Part shown: positions 17,449-26,994 of the stretch, in pieces
How the letters are laid out: the number at the start of each line of letters is the position of its first letter
How positions within the stretch are numbered: the stretch's first letter is position 1
DNA from: Methanosarcina acetivorans C2A
Lineage (GTDB): Archaea; Halobacteriota; Methanosarcinia; Methanosarcinales; Methanosarcinaceae
Assembly (NCBI RefSeq): GCF_000007345.1
Contig: NC_003552.1
Span: 5,084,001 to 5,148,000, forward strand
DNA: 64,000 nucleotides
Reading direction: 5' to 3'
Notes under the pieces: model-generated
What the model saw: only the letters and a program-made list of their open reading frames with translations
Database searches by the model: none
What the model was told of the DNA's origin: nothing
Translations under genes and position numbers: made by a program

Positions 17449-18750
17449 ATGATTTACAAGGATATAATCTGTCCGGTCTGCGGGGCAGCCTGTGACGATA
17501 TCCAGGTTGAATTAGGTGACGGAAAGATTGAGGCCAGAAACGCATGTAAAATGGGAAACGCCAAATTTCAGGAAATTTTTAGTCCCCACAGGCTCAAACA
17601 GTCTCTTGTAAAAGTTGGGGGGAAACTGACACCTGCTGCCTGGGATGAAGCTCTTGAGAGAGCTGCCGATATCCTTGTTTCGGCAAAGCGTCCCCTGCTT
17701 TTCATGGGCAGTGAAACCTCCTGCGAAGCCCATGAAGTAGGGCTCAAGATAGGAGAATACCTTGGTGCGCTTGTCGACTCCAATTCAACTGTCTGTCACG
17801 GGCCAACAGCTATGGGAATTCAGGAAGCAGGAAAAGTCGGTGCAACCGAAGGTCAGAAAAAAAACAGGGGAGACCTGATAGTTTACTGGGGAACAAACCC
17901 CCTTGACTCCATGCCGAGACAAATGTCCAGATATGCTGTTTTTCCCAGGGGTTACTGGACCAAACGCGGACGTTTTGACAGGACAGTTATCACTGTAGAC
18001 CCGAGAAGAACTCCAACGGCTGTTGCTTCCGACCTGCACGTGCAGCTTAAACCGAACTCTGATTATGAACTGATAAGTGCACTTCTCACTCTGCTTCACG
18101 GAAAAACCCCTCATCCCTCAGTAGAAGAGATTACTGGAGTGCCTATTCCTGTTATAGAAGAGATGCTTGATATGATGAAGGACTGCAACTTCGGGGCTAT
18201 TACAGTAGGTCTCGGGCTTGCATCTTCAATGGGGAAGTACAGGAATTCCGAAATTGCCATGAACCTCGTAAAGGAACTGAACAATTATGCCAAGTTTACT
18301 CTTGGAGCTATTCGCGGCCACTGTAATGTTGCAGGCTTTAACCAGATTGCTTCGTACATGTATGGTTACCCCTTCGGGCTTGACTTTATGCGCGGGCACC
18401 CGCGTTACAATCCGGGAGAATATACGACCGTGGACGTACTCCGAGAAAAGGATGTGGATGCAGCCCTTGTGGTGGGTGCTGACCTTGTAAGCCATATCCC
18501 TGCTGACTGTGCAGCTTACCTTGGAAAAATACCTATGGTCTGCGTGGATATTACTCTGTGTCCGACTACAGTTGTTTCAGATGTAGTGCTTCCGGGTGTT
18601 ATCGATGCCATGGAGTGTGACGGAACCTTCTACAGGCTTGATGATGTGCCAGTGCACGTTGAACCCTTCACGAGCTCACCCTTCGAATTCACTCAGAGCA
18701 ACGAAGACACCTTAAAACAACTCTTTAAGAAGATTAAAGCAAGGAAGTAG
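17449..18750 (+). CDS. fmdB: Formylmethanofuran dehydrogenase subunit B (catalytic)
   Basis: A 433-aa catalytic subunit with an N-terminal 4Fe-4S site (C8, C11, C15 and C33) and the metal ligand Cys116 in STVCHGP; it is Cys, not selenocysteine. It reduces CO2 to formate at the Mo- or W-bispterin cofactor. The sequence does not tell molybdenum from tungsten type, but the F-A-C-D-B order matches the molybdenum operon of M. barkeri. CGGAGGG at 17434-17440 precedes the ATG, three bases after fmdD ends. Last gene of the operon. Confidence 0.92.
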   Translation: MIYKDIICPVCGAACDDIQVELGDGKIEARNACKMGNAKFQEIFSPHRLKQSLVKVGGKLTPAAWDEALERAADILVSAKRPLLFMGSETSCEAHEVGLKIGEYLGALVDSNSTVCHGPTAMGIQEAGKVGATEGQKKNRGDLIVYWGTNPLDSMPRQMSRYAVFPRGYWTKRGRFDRTVITVDPRRTPTAVASDLHVQLKPNSDYELISALLTLLHGKTPHPSVEEITGVPIPVIEEMLDMMKDCNFGAITVGLGLASSMGKYRNSEIAMNLVKELNNYAKFTLGAIRGHCNVAGFNQIASYMYGYPFGLDFMRGHPRYNPGEYTTVDVLREKDVDAALVVGADLVSHIPADCAAYLGKIPMVCVDITLCPTTVVSDVVLPGVIDAMECDGTFYRLDDVPVHVEPFTSSPFEFTQSNEDTLKQLFKKIKARK

Positions 18751-18845
18751 TTATTTACAGGTTATTTCTTTCTGCAATAAAGAAGTTGAAAAAAACAATA
18801 ACTCGAAATTTCCCGGACCTTTGGTAAATGAAAAATTAGCATATA

Positions 18846-18935
18846 GTGAGCTCATCCCAAAACCAATTTTATTCCCTCATCAAGATCCCAAATTAGAGAT
18901 TAAAAGGGCCAATTTCAAGTTTTGGGATCTGCTCA
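18846..18935. mobile_element. MITE-like element, copy 2 (90 bp)
   Basis: Same family as 12675-12805: begins TGAGCTCATCCCAAAAC and ends with the imperfect complement (14 of 17). It lies 95 bases after fmdB, so the two copies bracket the fmd operon. Shorter in the middle than copy 1. No coding capacity. Confidence 0.6.
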
Positions 18936-19004
18936 ATATTAATATTGGGTTGTGCTGTCCTCATAAATGAGGAAATTTGGACTTATTACTATGGTGGAGA
19001 AAAG

Positions 19005-19181
19005 ATGAAAGACAGGTTACTTTCTATCTCGTCGGCTCTTATGTTTTTGATTCTAACATCAACTGCGGCTTCAGCCGATAAATGTACAAAAATTAGTAGC
19101 GGATCTGAGCTTGCTATTGATGCTAATAACGTATCGTGGGTAGGAAGCCATGGAATCGTTTTTTGGTCCCATAACAAATAA
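19005..19181 (+). CDS. Small secreted protein, probably a truncated surface protein
   Basis: 58 aa with a clear signal peptide (K-D-R-L-L-S-I-S-S-A-L then a hydrophobic run, ending A-S-A near residue 22). The remaining 35 residues (..AIDANNVSWVGSHGIVFWSHNK) resemble the first blade of propeller-type Methanosarcina surface proteins and then stop, so I think this is the N-terminal stub of a longer gene. GGTGGAG at 18993-18999 supports the ATG at 19005. Confidence 0.45.
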   Translation: MKDRLLSISSALMFLILTSTAASADKCTKISSGSELAIDANNVSWVGSHGIVFWSHNK

Positions 19182-19324
19182 TTTCATGATCTTAAATATC
19201 TTTGATTATATTGTCATTTGTAAAAATAAGAGCTTCGATACTAAGGGGATTCGAAACTACTGATTTATAAACTCAATTTGTTGTCCAAAAATTCACAATT
19301 CAGATATAATTTTGATATTTAAGA

Positions 19325-19987
19325 TCAATTCTTGTAATATTCTACTACATATCCTGGTCCATAATCATAGATCCTATGATTTCCGTTATTCACCAACATT
19401 CTTATTTTTTCTTTCGTGTAATAATAACAATCTACGTTACGATAATAAAGCATAGCTTCTCTTAATGGAGTTTGAAATGCATATTTTTTGGGAAGACTAA
19501 ATATAACTTTCCCATTATGGTTTGTTGCAGCAATCATATTATTTAAGATAGGTCTAGGATCTTTAAAATATTCAAATACGCCCAGAGCGACACACACGTC
19601 AAACCCACTCTGTAATTCCTTTGTAGCATCGCCTACGGAAAGATGTGCCTTTATTTTACTCTTATTGCAGAATTGCTTTGCTAATTTAATCATTTCTGGA
19701 GCGACATCTATTCCCCATACATCTGCCCCTCTTTTTGCACATTCTACAATATATTTTCCAGATCCACATCCAATCTCCAGAATTCTCATTCCTTCTTTTG
19801 GATCTGAAATAGCAAGTGTTATTTTCAGCCTTTTCAGCAATCCTGGTCTTCTTAACCAAGAGTTGATTAAGGCGTCAGTCATATTTTTTGGTTTATCATA
19901 ATATGCATCAAAGTCCTCTGCTATTGTTTCAAAGTATTCTCCTATATCTCTAGTTATATAACCACCTCTTAATTGAAGTAAACTCAA
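19325..19987 (-). CDS. Class I SAM-dependent methyltransferase
   Basis: 220 aa with the SAM-binding motif ILEIGCGSGKY near residue 70 and WGIDVAPEM near 92. Its start region overlaps the end of the deacetylase gene by 38 bases; the best-looking ribosome binding site (GAGGTGG) lies inside the predicted N-terminus, so the real start may be about 10 residues later. Paired with a polysaccharide deacetylase, it may act on a surface glycan or glycolipid; that is inference. Confidence 0.7.
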   Translation of the reverse strand: MSLLQLRGGYITRDIGEYFETIAEDFDAYYDKPKNMTDALINSWLRRPGLLKRLKITLAISDPKEGMRILEIGCGSGKYIVECAKRGADVWGIDVAPEMIKLAKQFCNKSKIKAHLSVGDATKELQSGFDVCVALGVFEYFKDPRPILNNMIAATNHNGKVIFSLPKKYAFQTPLREAMLYYRNVDCYYYTKEKIRMLVNNGNHRIYDYGPGYVVEYYKN

Positions 19988-20774
19988 AGTCTTTCAATAA
20001 TTGTTTAAATCTGGTTTCTGTCTTGTGGATATTGTAATAATGAAACCATTTCAACTCAGGGATTTTAGGCTGTTCAACGTCTATTTCCCACGGATGCAAA
20101 TATATTATAGCAGACCTTCCGTTCTTATTTATTGATTTTATCGAATATTTAATTAGTTCATATGGAAAGAATCTCATATAAAATCCTCCTGCTATTGGAA
20201 TATTCTTAAGTGGAAGATGTAACACACTCAATGGCAGTTCATAAATCCCCTCACTAGATCCGCCACAAATATGTTCTGTAGAAATTTGATATGGGTATAA
20301 AGGTGCATCTGGCATTCCATATAGGGGAGTTTTTACAGGAAAAACGCTAGAATCATATTTTATTCCACAGTTTTTCATAATATCTATTGCCCATGAGGTA
20401 TTCTTCATTATTGTAAAGTTACTTGCTCTATGGCAAACTACTTCTTCACCTGTAATTGATTTTATAATTTTTATGGACTTAATAAGTTCTTTCTTGAACT
20501 GAAGAGGGGTCAGTCTGTTTATTGGTTTATGACTATAACCATGCGTTCCTAATTCATGATTTAAGTCATGAATCCGCTTAATCAACTCTGGGTGACGTTC
20601 AGCAACATAACCCAACACAAAAAATGTTGCCTTTACATCTCCAAGAATTGATAGTATTCTGTCAGTGCTGGTTACTATTCTATCTTCGTATTTTGTCCAG
20701 CAAGATATATCCGTATCCATATACCAATCTTCAACATCTATTGTTAATATGTTATGTATGTTCTTGATTGTCAT
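19950..20774 (-). CDS. Polysaccharide deacetylase family protein
   Basis: 274-aa NodB-type carbohydrate deacetylase. The metal and catalytic motifs are visible: T-I-D-V-E-D-W near residue 11, E-L-G-T-H-G-Y-S-H near 75, and a C-terminal IYLHPWEID near 225. The C-terminal region matches the DUF3473-type deacetylases found with exopolysaccharide or archaeosortase systems. No signal peptide, so it is probably cytoplasmic. Low GC like its neighbours; upstream lies insertion debris, so a larger glycan locus may have been cut. Confidence 0.8.
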   Translation of the reverse strand: MTIKNIHNILTIDVEDWYMDTDISCWTKYEDRIVTSTDRILSILGDVKATFFVLGYVAERHPELIKRIHDLNHELGTHGYSHKPINRLTPLQFKKELIKSIKIIKSITGEEVVCHRASNFTIMKNTSWAIDIMKNCGIKYDSSVFPVKTPLYGMPDAPLYPYQISTEHICGGSSEGIYELPLSVLHLPLKNIPIAGGFYMRFFPYELIKYSIKSINKNGRSAIIYLHPWEIDVEQPKIPELKWFHYYNIHKTETRFKQLLKDFEFTSIKRWLYN

Positions 20775-21049
20775 GCTTTTGACCCCAATTAGAACTTAGG
20801 CGGTAAACCAAAAATCAACGCTGTTAATCCACTAACTGCCAAAACATATTTACCATCCTTCCTATAACATATTCCGCCATTCTGCAGGATAGAGGAACTT
20901 GTAGTGTTTTTTCAATATGTACTTAATCATATTTATTTTTTTTCAATAGTCGGAAGATATGCTATATTTCATAGTCCTTAGAGCGTGTCTTAAAATTCGT
21001 CCTCATTCGGATAAAGATTTGATCTCAGCCAGGCTTCTGCTCATGTCGG
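20775..21049. other. Junction region between deacetylase gene and intron array
   Basis: 275 bases. On the minus strand a short open stretch (20790-20900) reads like the C-terminal end of a broken gene but has no start and no recognised family. 20990-21049 (GAGCGTGTCTTAAAA onward) looks like an insertion-sequence end. It adjoins the 3' end of group II intron A. Confidence 0.35.
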
Positions 21050-21766
21050 ATAAAAAAGCGGTTATCCGCTTTCCCTCTCCTAAGAACGGTACGTGACATT
21101 TTCACGTCATACCGCTCAAGCATTCTATAACCCTTTCAGTATCGGGCAGCAGTTGTTTTTTGTGGCACTCTTTTCTGAACTTTAATTTGTTCTGACGTTC
21201 ATGAAAATAGTCATTGTCAAAGAATGGATTCATTTTTATTTTTAAAGGAATATGTCTCTGGATTCTGGTAGTAGATAGAAGCAGTAGTTCATTGCTCTCA
21301 GTTTTGAAATTCCAACGCCGAGTGTTGTTTGGCTTCCAGTATTTGTTTACAATCCACTTTTGTGATTTGTTAGGATGCCTTCTTTTTACCCAATTCCATA
21401 ACATTTTCCATATTATATGGTCAAGTATATGAAAAGTCTCAGAGGAGACAACTGATCGATGATAGTTAGTCCAACCTCTTATTATGGGATTTAATTTGGC
21501 AATCAAGAATTCCTGAGACCAGCCTTTTCCTGCTTTTATAGTTTGGCTGATTTTTTCAACAAATTTTTGTATGGATTCTCTAGAAGTTTAATCAACAATT
21601 TGTCTCGATATTTGCGGAAGTTCCAGCCGAGAAAGTCAAAGCCTTCAGTAATATTAGTTATCAAAGTTTTATCATCAGATAGTTCAAGACCTCTTTCCTT
21701 TAGAAAGGTCTTTAACAGATCTTTTATTTCTTGAGCCGTTTCTTCTGAATCAGCAGTAACAATAAG

Positions 21767-23640
21767 GTGAGTAGCCCGGGGGAGTTTCACCCCCAGGCCC
21801 TCTCAGCACCGGACTTGAACCTCTCAGCTCATCCGGCTCCCATTATCCAGCCTCAGGAAAAATCCCCATTTGCCAGTGAACAAAAAGTTTTGGATCCCTT
21901 CTGGCAATTTTCCCAAGCCAGTATCTTGCTCGTCGCTTGTGCCCTGAAAGTTTCTTGTATTTGCGCAAGGCCCAGCGAGTCAAGGCACGATTCATATGCT
22001 TGAGTACACAGTACAGTTCAGATTTGTAAAAGAGACCATAGTAGTTGACCCAGCCTCTAACTATAGGATTATACATATGGGATAGGTCTTCTAACGTTAA
22101 ATCGGGTTTGAGGTGCATACGCCAATTATGGATTTCTTGCTGCATAGACTTTTTAGCAGTATTACTGACTGCAGGAGTGAAGTTGATAAAGTGTTTTCCA
22201 TACTTGTTTTTGGACCTACGGGGTCTAAAGGTGTATCCGAGAAAATCAAATTTTGTTTCAGGATAATCCTCTTGCCGATCGTCATCTTTACAGTAGACGA
22301 TCCGTGTTTTAGTTGGATGTAGTTCAAGTCCAAATTCAGACAAACGCTTTTCTAACTTAATCCTCAGTCGATCTGCATCTTTCTTGCTTCGGCAGTGTAT
22401 GACACTATCATCGGCGTATCTTTCAAATGGATTATACCGATGATGACTATCCATCCACTGGTCAAAAGCATAATGAAGAAACAGATTCGCAAGAAGCGGA
22501 CTAACAACGCCTCCCTGGGGAGTTCCTTTTGTCCGTTCATTGACTGTTCCATCTGCCATCTGAAAGGGTGCTTTGAGCCATCTCTGAATGTAGAGAATGA
22601 TCCATGGTTTGTCAGTATGCATACTGACTTGCTTCATTAGCAGATCGTGATTAATATTGTCAAACAATCCTTTGATATCGAATTCCAGTAACCAGTTATA
22701 TCTCCAACAACGCTTACGTGTTGCAGCAAGAGCGTCTGCAGCTGACTTGCCGGGTCTATAGCCGTAAGAGTCGGGGTGAAAGAGTGGTTCTAATTGCGGT
22801 TCCAAATAGATTTTTGTAACCATCTGTGCTACCCTGTCGAGTACTGTGGGAATTCCCAGAATGCGAGTTCCGCCGCTCTTTTTAGGGATTTCGATTGCTT
22901 TCACTGATGGGGGGAAATAGCAGCCAGAGGACATTCTATTCCAAATCTTATAGAGATTGTTTGTTAGATCTGATTCAAAAGCTGCAATGTTTTCATCATC
23001 AACACCAGCAGCACCTTTGTTTGCTTTTACTCTCTGAAAAGCTTCTTGTACTATATCTTTAGAGATTTCATAAGGCTTTGTTTCGTCCATGGGTTCCTCC
23101 CTTGATTTGTCAGGTTGACCAATTTTCAAAACTGGATAACACAATCCCTTCGCTTCACTCCCATTACAGGAGCTTCATCACTACTACGGATTGTTCCGCC
23201 CCTGTACATCGCTTCGATACTTTCCTCCTTACGGGTCCTCCGCTTGGAATTTTCTCTTACCATCGAAGTACAGGTTCCCACGTTCCACACAGAAGCCTGT
23301 GCTAAGTTCACGCCACCTTCATGCCGGCCACCATCTGGTCAGTAAACAGGTTTCTTCCAGACTTATCCCAGGTTAACGACTACCCCCTGGTTTTGATGAC
23401 ATCCCTACGCTTTCGACACTTTATCAGTGGTTCATTGCGTTCGTCTCCATAGCACATACCTGACGAGGTCAAGTCTCGCCTTTTCCATAACGCTCACTAC
23501 CATGGCTTTTGACCACAGCAGCTTATGGTGGTTTGGAATCTCTACCTGTATAGCGATTCCGAGGGGCCCACCCTCATCTTCTATGCAGCATAGTTACACT
23601 ATGCGACATTCTGTCACACGGATTCGCTTTCGTGGCGCAC
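21767..23640 (-). mobile_element. Group II intron B, intact
   Basis: Begins GTGCGCC at 23640 and ends near 21767; domain V is recognisable at about 21805-21839 and a domain VI hairpin (GGGGG/CCCCC) precedes the 3' end. About 1.87 kb, with a full-length reverse transcriptase gene. The exact 3' base is set by the restored reading frame of the host gene; the canonical AY end would fall one base earlier. Different subtype from introns A, A' and C. Confidence 0.85.
21843..23090 (-). CDS. ltrA: Group II intron reverse transcriptase/maturase (intron B)
   Basis: Apparently intact, 415 aa from the ATG at 23090, which follows GGGAGG by five bases. RT blocks are complete: GIPTVLDRVAQ, Y-G-Y-R-P-G-K-S-A, F-D-I-K-G-L-F-D-N-I, TPQGGVVSPLLAN and the active site Y-A-D-D near residue 245, then the maturase domain with P-I-V-R-G-W-V-N-Y-Y. 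No HNH endonuclease is evident at the C-terminus. It would splice and mobilise its own intron. Confidence 0.92.
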   Translation of the reverse strand: MDETKPYEISKDIVQEAFQRVKANKGAAGVDDENIAAFESDLTNNLYKIWNRMSSGCYFPPSVKAIEIPKKSGGTRILGIPTVLDRVAQMVTKIYLEPQLEPLFHPDSYGYRPGKSAADALAATRKRCWRYNWLLEFDIKGLFDNINHDLLMKQVSMHTDKPWIILYIQRWLKAPFQMADGTVNERTKGTPQGGVVSPLLANLFLHYAFDQWMDSHHRYNPFERYADDSVIHCRSKKDADRLRIKLEKRLSEFGLELHPTKTRIVYCKDDDRQEDYPETKFDFLGYTFRPRRSKNKYGKHFINFTPAVSNTAKKSMQQEIHNWRMHLKPDLTLEDLSHMYNPIVRGWVNYYGLFYKSELYCVLKHMNRALTRWALRKYKKLSGHKRRARYWLGKIARRDPKLFVHWQMGIFPEAG

Positions 23641-24508
23641 AGTCATCAGCAAAACGGGCACAATTGACTTTGTGCCTGTTTTGATGAGATTTGTCAATTG
23701 TTCCATCTGATCTGGAGTAAAATCTCATTGCTAAGGCGTTTTCTAAGCCGTTTAAGGCCATATTTCCAATTATTGGAGATATGGGGCTTCCTTGTGGTGT
23801 GCCTTTTTCCGTAGGAAACAGATGATAATTCTCGACATATCCGGCTTTTAGAAACTCCTTAAGGATTCGTTTATCCATAGGGATGTTGTCAAGTATCCAA
23901 GTGTGGTTGATTTCATCAAAGCAGGCTTTAATATCACCTTCGACAATCCATTCAGGAGCAATTTTCTTGCTTAAACAGATGTGAAGGTAGGCGTAAGCAT
24001 CTTTAGTTGAGCGGTAAGGTTTAAACCCAAACGAAGTCTTGTCACCTATAGCAGATTCGATTGGACCTAGCACCAGAGAGTGCAGGGTTTGCATTGCTCT
24101 GTCATACATAGTTGGTATGCTAAGAGGTCGTAGTTTACCGTTCTTCTTTCGAATGTACTTTCGTGTTAATGGTTTTGCACGGTAGCCCTTGTTCGTTAGT
24201 TGTAAAGCGGAACGCATCTTATCTGCCGACGATGACCAGATAATTCCATCAATTCCGGGAGTTCGGCTTCCCTTGTTAGTGGTTACTTTACGAACTGAAA
24301 GTAGTTTGGCATATAAGGACCGGGTCAGAAGACGGGAGAGTTTGTTCACGGTTATCCATTTTCCGTTCTTAGCTGCACTTGCAATTCGAGACTGAAGGTT
24401 ATTAACAACTTCTTTAACTCTTTTCCAATCAATGCTTTTCCATTGTTGGGTGAGTTCTTTGTCTGTAAGGTCCGTAACCGAAGTTATCTCTGGTTTTCTT
24501 ACATTCAT

Positions 24509-25064
24509 AATTAACAATCCCTGTTGCTTTCGTGACCAATGGCAAGTGGGCATGCTTTCGCATTAAGGAAAGAGTTTTTTTTTTCCCTCCTCTATATTCC
24601 CCGTTACAGGGAATCTTTAGCTTTTTGCCATTTCCTCTGCCACCTGTGGTATTGGTTTTCCTCACGGAATTCCTACCTTATAGGGCCACAAATGGTTTAC
24701 CGAGTTCTATACCATAGATAGTTGTTGGACACTTAGGAGGATCCTATAGGCCGGAAGCTCATATGTCCATTCGTTATGACACGGAACCAGATTGTCATAA
24801 CCGAGCTTCATTGCCGTTTTGGCTCATGCGTAATTCAACCTGCTTTCGCATGTTGCAAGTCACGACCCCTGTGAATCTTCACCTTTCGGTTCTCCATATG
24901 TCCATTTCCCTAGCGGTTTGGAACTGTCAGGTTCAGTTTTACACCTCGTTGTCCTCTGAGCTTTGCACAAATCCGTTGCCAGAGATGCACATCAGAGTAG
25001 AGACATTCTGAATGGATAGAAAGGCGGATTGTACCGCAATCCATGGCATAACTTCTCGTCGCAC
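24509..25064 (-). ncRNA. 5' ribozyme region (domains I-III) of intron A
   Basis: Non-coding 556 bases from the intron 5' end to the start of its reverse transcriptase. The matching region of intron A' (25791-26342) is nearly identical and that of intron C (27715-28255) is diverged but alignable. Small open frames inside are not genes. Confidence 0.7.
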
Positions 25065-25790
25065 AGGCCCTCCTTGCGGTGTGCCTTTTTCGGTAGGAAA
25101 CAGATGATAATTCTCAATATATCCGGCTTTTAGGAACTCTTTAAGGATTCGTTTATCCATAGGAATGTTATCAAGTATCCAGCTGTGGTTGATTTCATCA
25201 AAGCAAGCTTTAATATCACCTTCGACAACCCATTCAGGAGCAACTTTCTTGCTTAAACAGATGTGAAGGTAAGAATAAGCATCTTTGGTGGAACGATAAG
25301 GTTTAAACCCAAATGAAGCCTTGTCACCTGTATCAGATTCGATTGGCCCTAGAACCAGAGAATGCAGGGTTTGCATTGATCTGTCAAACATAGTTGGTAT
25401 GCTAAGGGGTCGTAGTTTACCGCTCTTCTTTCGAATGTACTTCCATGTTAATGGTTTTGCACGATAGCCTTTGTTCGTTAGTTGTAGAGCGGCACGCATC
25501 TTATCTGCCGATGATGACCAAATGACACCATCTATTCCGGGAGTTCGACTTCCCTTGTTAGTGGTTACTTTACGTACCGAAAGAAGTTTGGCATAAAAGG
25601 ACCGGGTCAGAAGACGGGAGAGTTTGTTCACAGTTTTCCAATTTCCACTCTTAGCTGCACTTGCAATTCGGGACTGTAGGTTATTAACGGCTTCTTTCAC
25701 TCTTTTCCAATCAATGCTTTTCCATCGTAGAGTGAGTTCTTTGTCTGTAAGTTCCGTAACCGAAGTTATCTCTGGTTCTCTTACATTCAT
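25065..25790 (-). pseudogene. Reverse transcriptase of intron A', N-terminal part
   Basis: Starts at ATG 25790 (M-N-V-R-E-P-E-I-T-S) and runs in frame through the RT fingers (GSRTPGID, PLSIPTM, FGFKPYRS, EGDIKACFDEINH) to GTPQGGP, where the 5' end of intron A interrupts it. The active-site YADD block and maturase domain are missing, so it is inactive. Confidence 0.85.
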
Positions 25791-26342
25791 AATTAAACAA
25801 TCCCTGTTGCTTTCGTGACTAATGGCAAGTGGGCATGCTTTCGCATTGAGGCATTTTTTTTTTCTCCTCTATATTCCCCATTACAGGAAACCGTTTGCTT
25901 TTTGCCAATTCCTCTGCCACCTGTGGCGTCGGTTTTCCTTACGGAATTCCTACCTTATTAAGGACCGCAAATGGTTTACCGAGTTCTATGTCATAGATAG
26001 TTATTGGATACTTAGGAGGATCCTATAGACCGGAAGCCATATGTCCATTCGTCATGACACAACATGGGATGTCATGACCAGGCTTCGATGCCATTTTGGC
26101 TCATGCGTATTAACCTGCTTTCGCATGTTCTACGTTACGATCCCTCAAACAGATCTTCACCTTTCGGTTCTCCATATATCCTTTTCCCTAGCGGTTTGGA
26201 ACTGTCAGGTTCAGTTTTACACCTCATTGTCCTCTGAGCTTTGCACAGATCCGTTGCCAGAAATGCACATCAGAATAGGGACATTCTGAATGGATAGAAT
26301 GGCGGGTTGTTCCGCAATCCATAGCATAACTTCTCGTCGCAC
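25065..26342 (-). mobile_element. Group II intron A' (5' part only)
   Basis: 5' end GTGCGACG at 26342, ribozyme leader, then a reverse transcriptase gene cut at TPQGG by intron A. Nearly identical to the first 1.28 kb of intron A, giving a direct repeat of that length. The rest of the intron, which should follow intron A, is not present in the window. Inserted in an IS21-type istA gene. Confidence 0.85.
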
Positions 26343-26906
26343 CATGTTATCATAGAGAATCTCCTGTGTAAATCCTCCAAAGTACTCAAAGGCGTTCAGA
26401 TGACACTGGATAAGAGTGGAAGTGTCTATGCCCAGTGTAAATTCAACATATTTCATCCTGGAATATCCAAGAATCATGTTGAAGCAAAAGAGTTTCTTTA
26501 TCTTTCCATCAACCTCAACTGTTCCCATCTCTGCCCAGTCAACCTGAGCCTGTACACCTGGTTTTGTTTCATAGCGGAATACAGCAGGGACTCCCTGCTG
26601 AGGTCGGACTTCTCTTACAAAGTCCTTGACGATGGTCATTCCTCCATCAAAACCCATTTCTTTGATTTCCCGATAGAGCCGAGCAGCAGTGTAGGAGCCT
26701 TCTTCAAGCTTTTTGAGTATATAAGGTTTATATGGATCAAGCTTGCTCTTTCTTCCGGGACGTTTCTGGGGTTCAGGTAAGGTTTTCAGCTGGAGATATT
26801 TCCTCACAGTTTTCCTGTCAAAACCGGTTTGTCTGGCGATTTCACTAATGCTCAAGTTTTGTGAACTTAAATCTCGAATCAAGAATAAATCCTCCTTTTT
26901 CAGCAT
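26343..26906 (-). pseudogene. istA: IstA transposase, N-terminal 188 residues
   Basis: IS21 IstA with N-terminal helix-turn-helix (ISEIARQTGFDRKTVRKYL, residues 19-37), followed by the first catalytic block Q-V-D-W-A-E-M-G near residue 125 and F-G-G-F-T-Q-E-I-L-Y-D-N-M at the cut. Intron A' follows immediately after the D-N-M codons. DDE catalysis is incomplete, so the element cannot move itself. Confidence 0.85.
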
Positions 26907-26994
26907 GATTCACAATCCTCGAACTTTTCTCAAGGATTGAGAATTGGGGAATTTTAATCCGCCGAAAATGGGGAATTCTTAACCGCCGTTGACA
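26343..26994 (-). mobile_element. IS21-family element, left part
   Basis: The end at 26994 begins TGTCAACGGCGGTTAAGAAT on the minus strand, typical of IS21 ends, with internal repeats around GGGGAATT. It carries the first part of istA, which intron A' interrupts; the rest of istA, istB and the other end are not in the window. It is inserted in the TPQGG region of the intron C reverse transcriptase. Confidence 0.8.

Larger units (their letters stand above)
21102..24508 (-). pseudogene. Reverse transcriptase/maturase of intron A, interrupted
   Basis: LtrA-type protein in pieces. The N-terminal part (24508 to 23641) holds RT blocks through TPQGSP and ends at N-C-A-R-F-A-D-D, the catalytic aspartates. 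Intron B follows. The gene resumes at about 21766 (I-V-T-A-D-S-E-E-T-A); joining the exons rebuilds FADDFIVTADS. A single-base frameshift near 21590 then breaks the thumb region before the maturase domain (I-I-R-G-W-T-N-Y-H) that ends at 21102. Not functional as it stands. Confidence 0.85.
21050..25064 (-). mobile_element. Group II intron A, split by intron B
   Basis: The 5' end is at 25064 (GTGCGACG) and the 3' end near 21050. Domain V is a canonical 34-mer at 21084-21117 on the minus strand, beginning GAGCGGTATGACGTG and closing with CACGTACCGTTC. The segment 21767-23640 is another intron inserted inside its reverse transcriptase gene. Intron A in turn is inserted in the TPQGG codons of the intron A' reverse transcriptase. 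Removing intron B gives about 2.1 kb, normal for this class. Confidence 0.85.

Noticed and set aside
21805-21839. tRNA-like or att-like text (CCGGACTTGAACC)
   Set aside because: It is the domain V of intron B; no cloverleaf can be drawn.
24429-24717. Several open frames in 24.4-24.7 kb and 25.8-26.3 kb
   Set aside because: Part of group II intron ribozyme leaders, duplicated with the intron copies.
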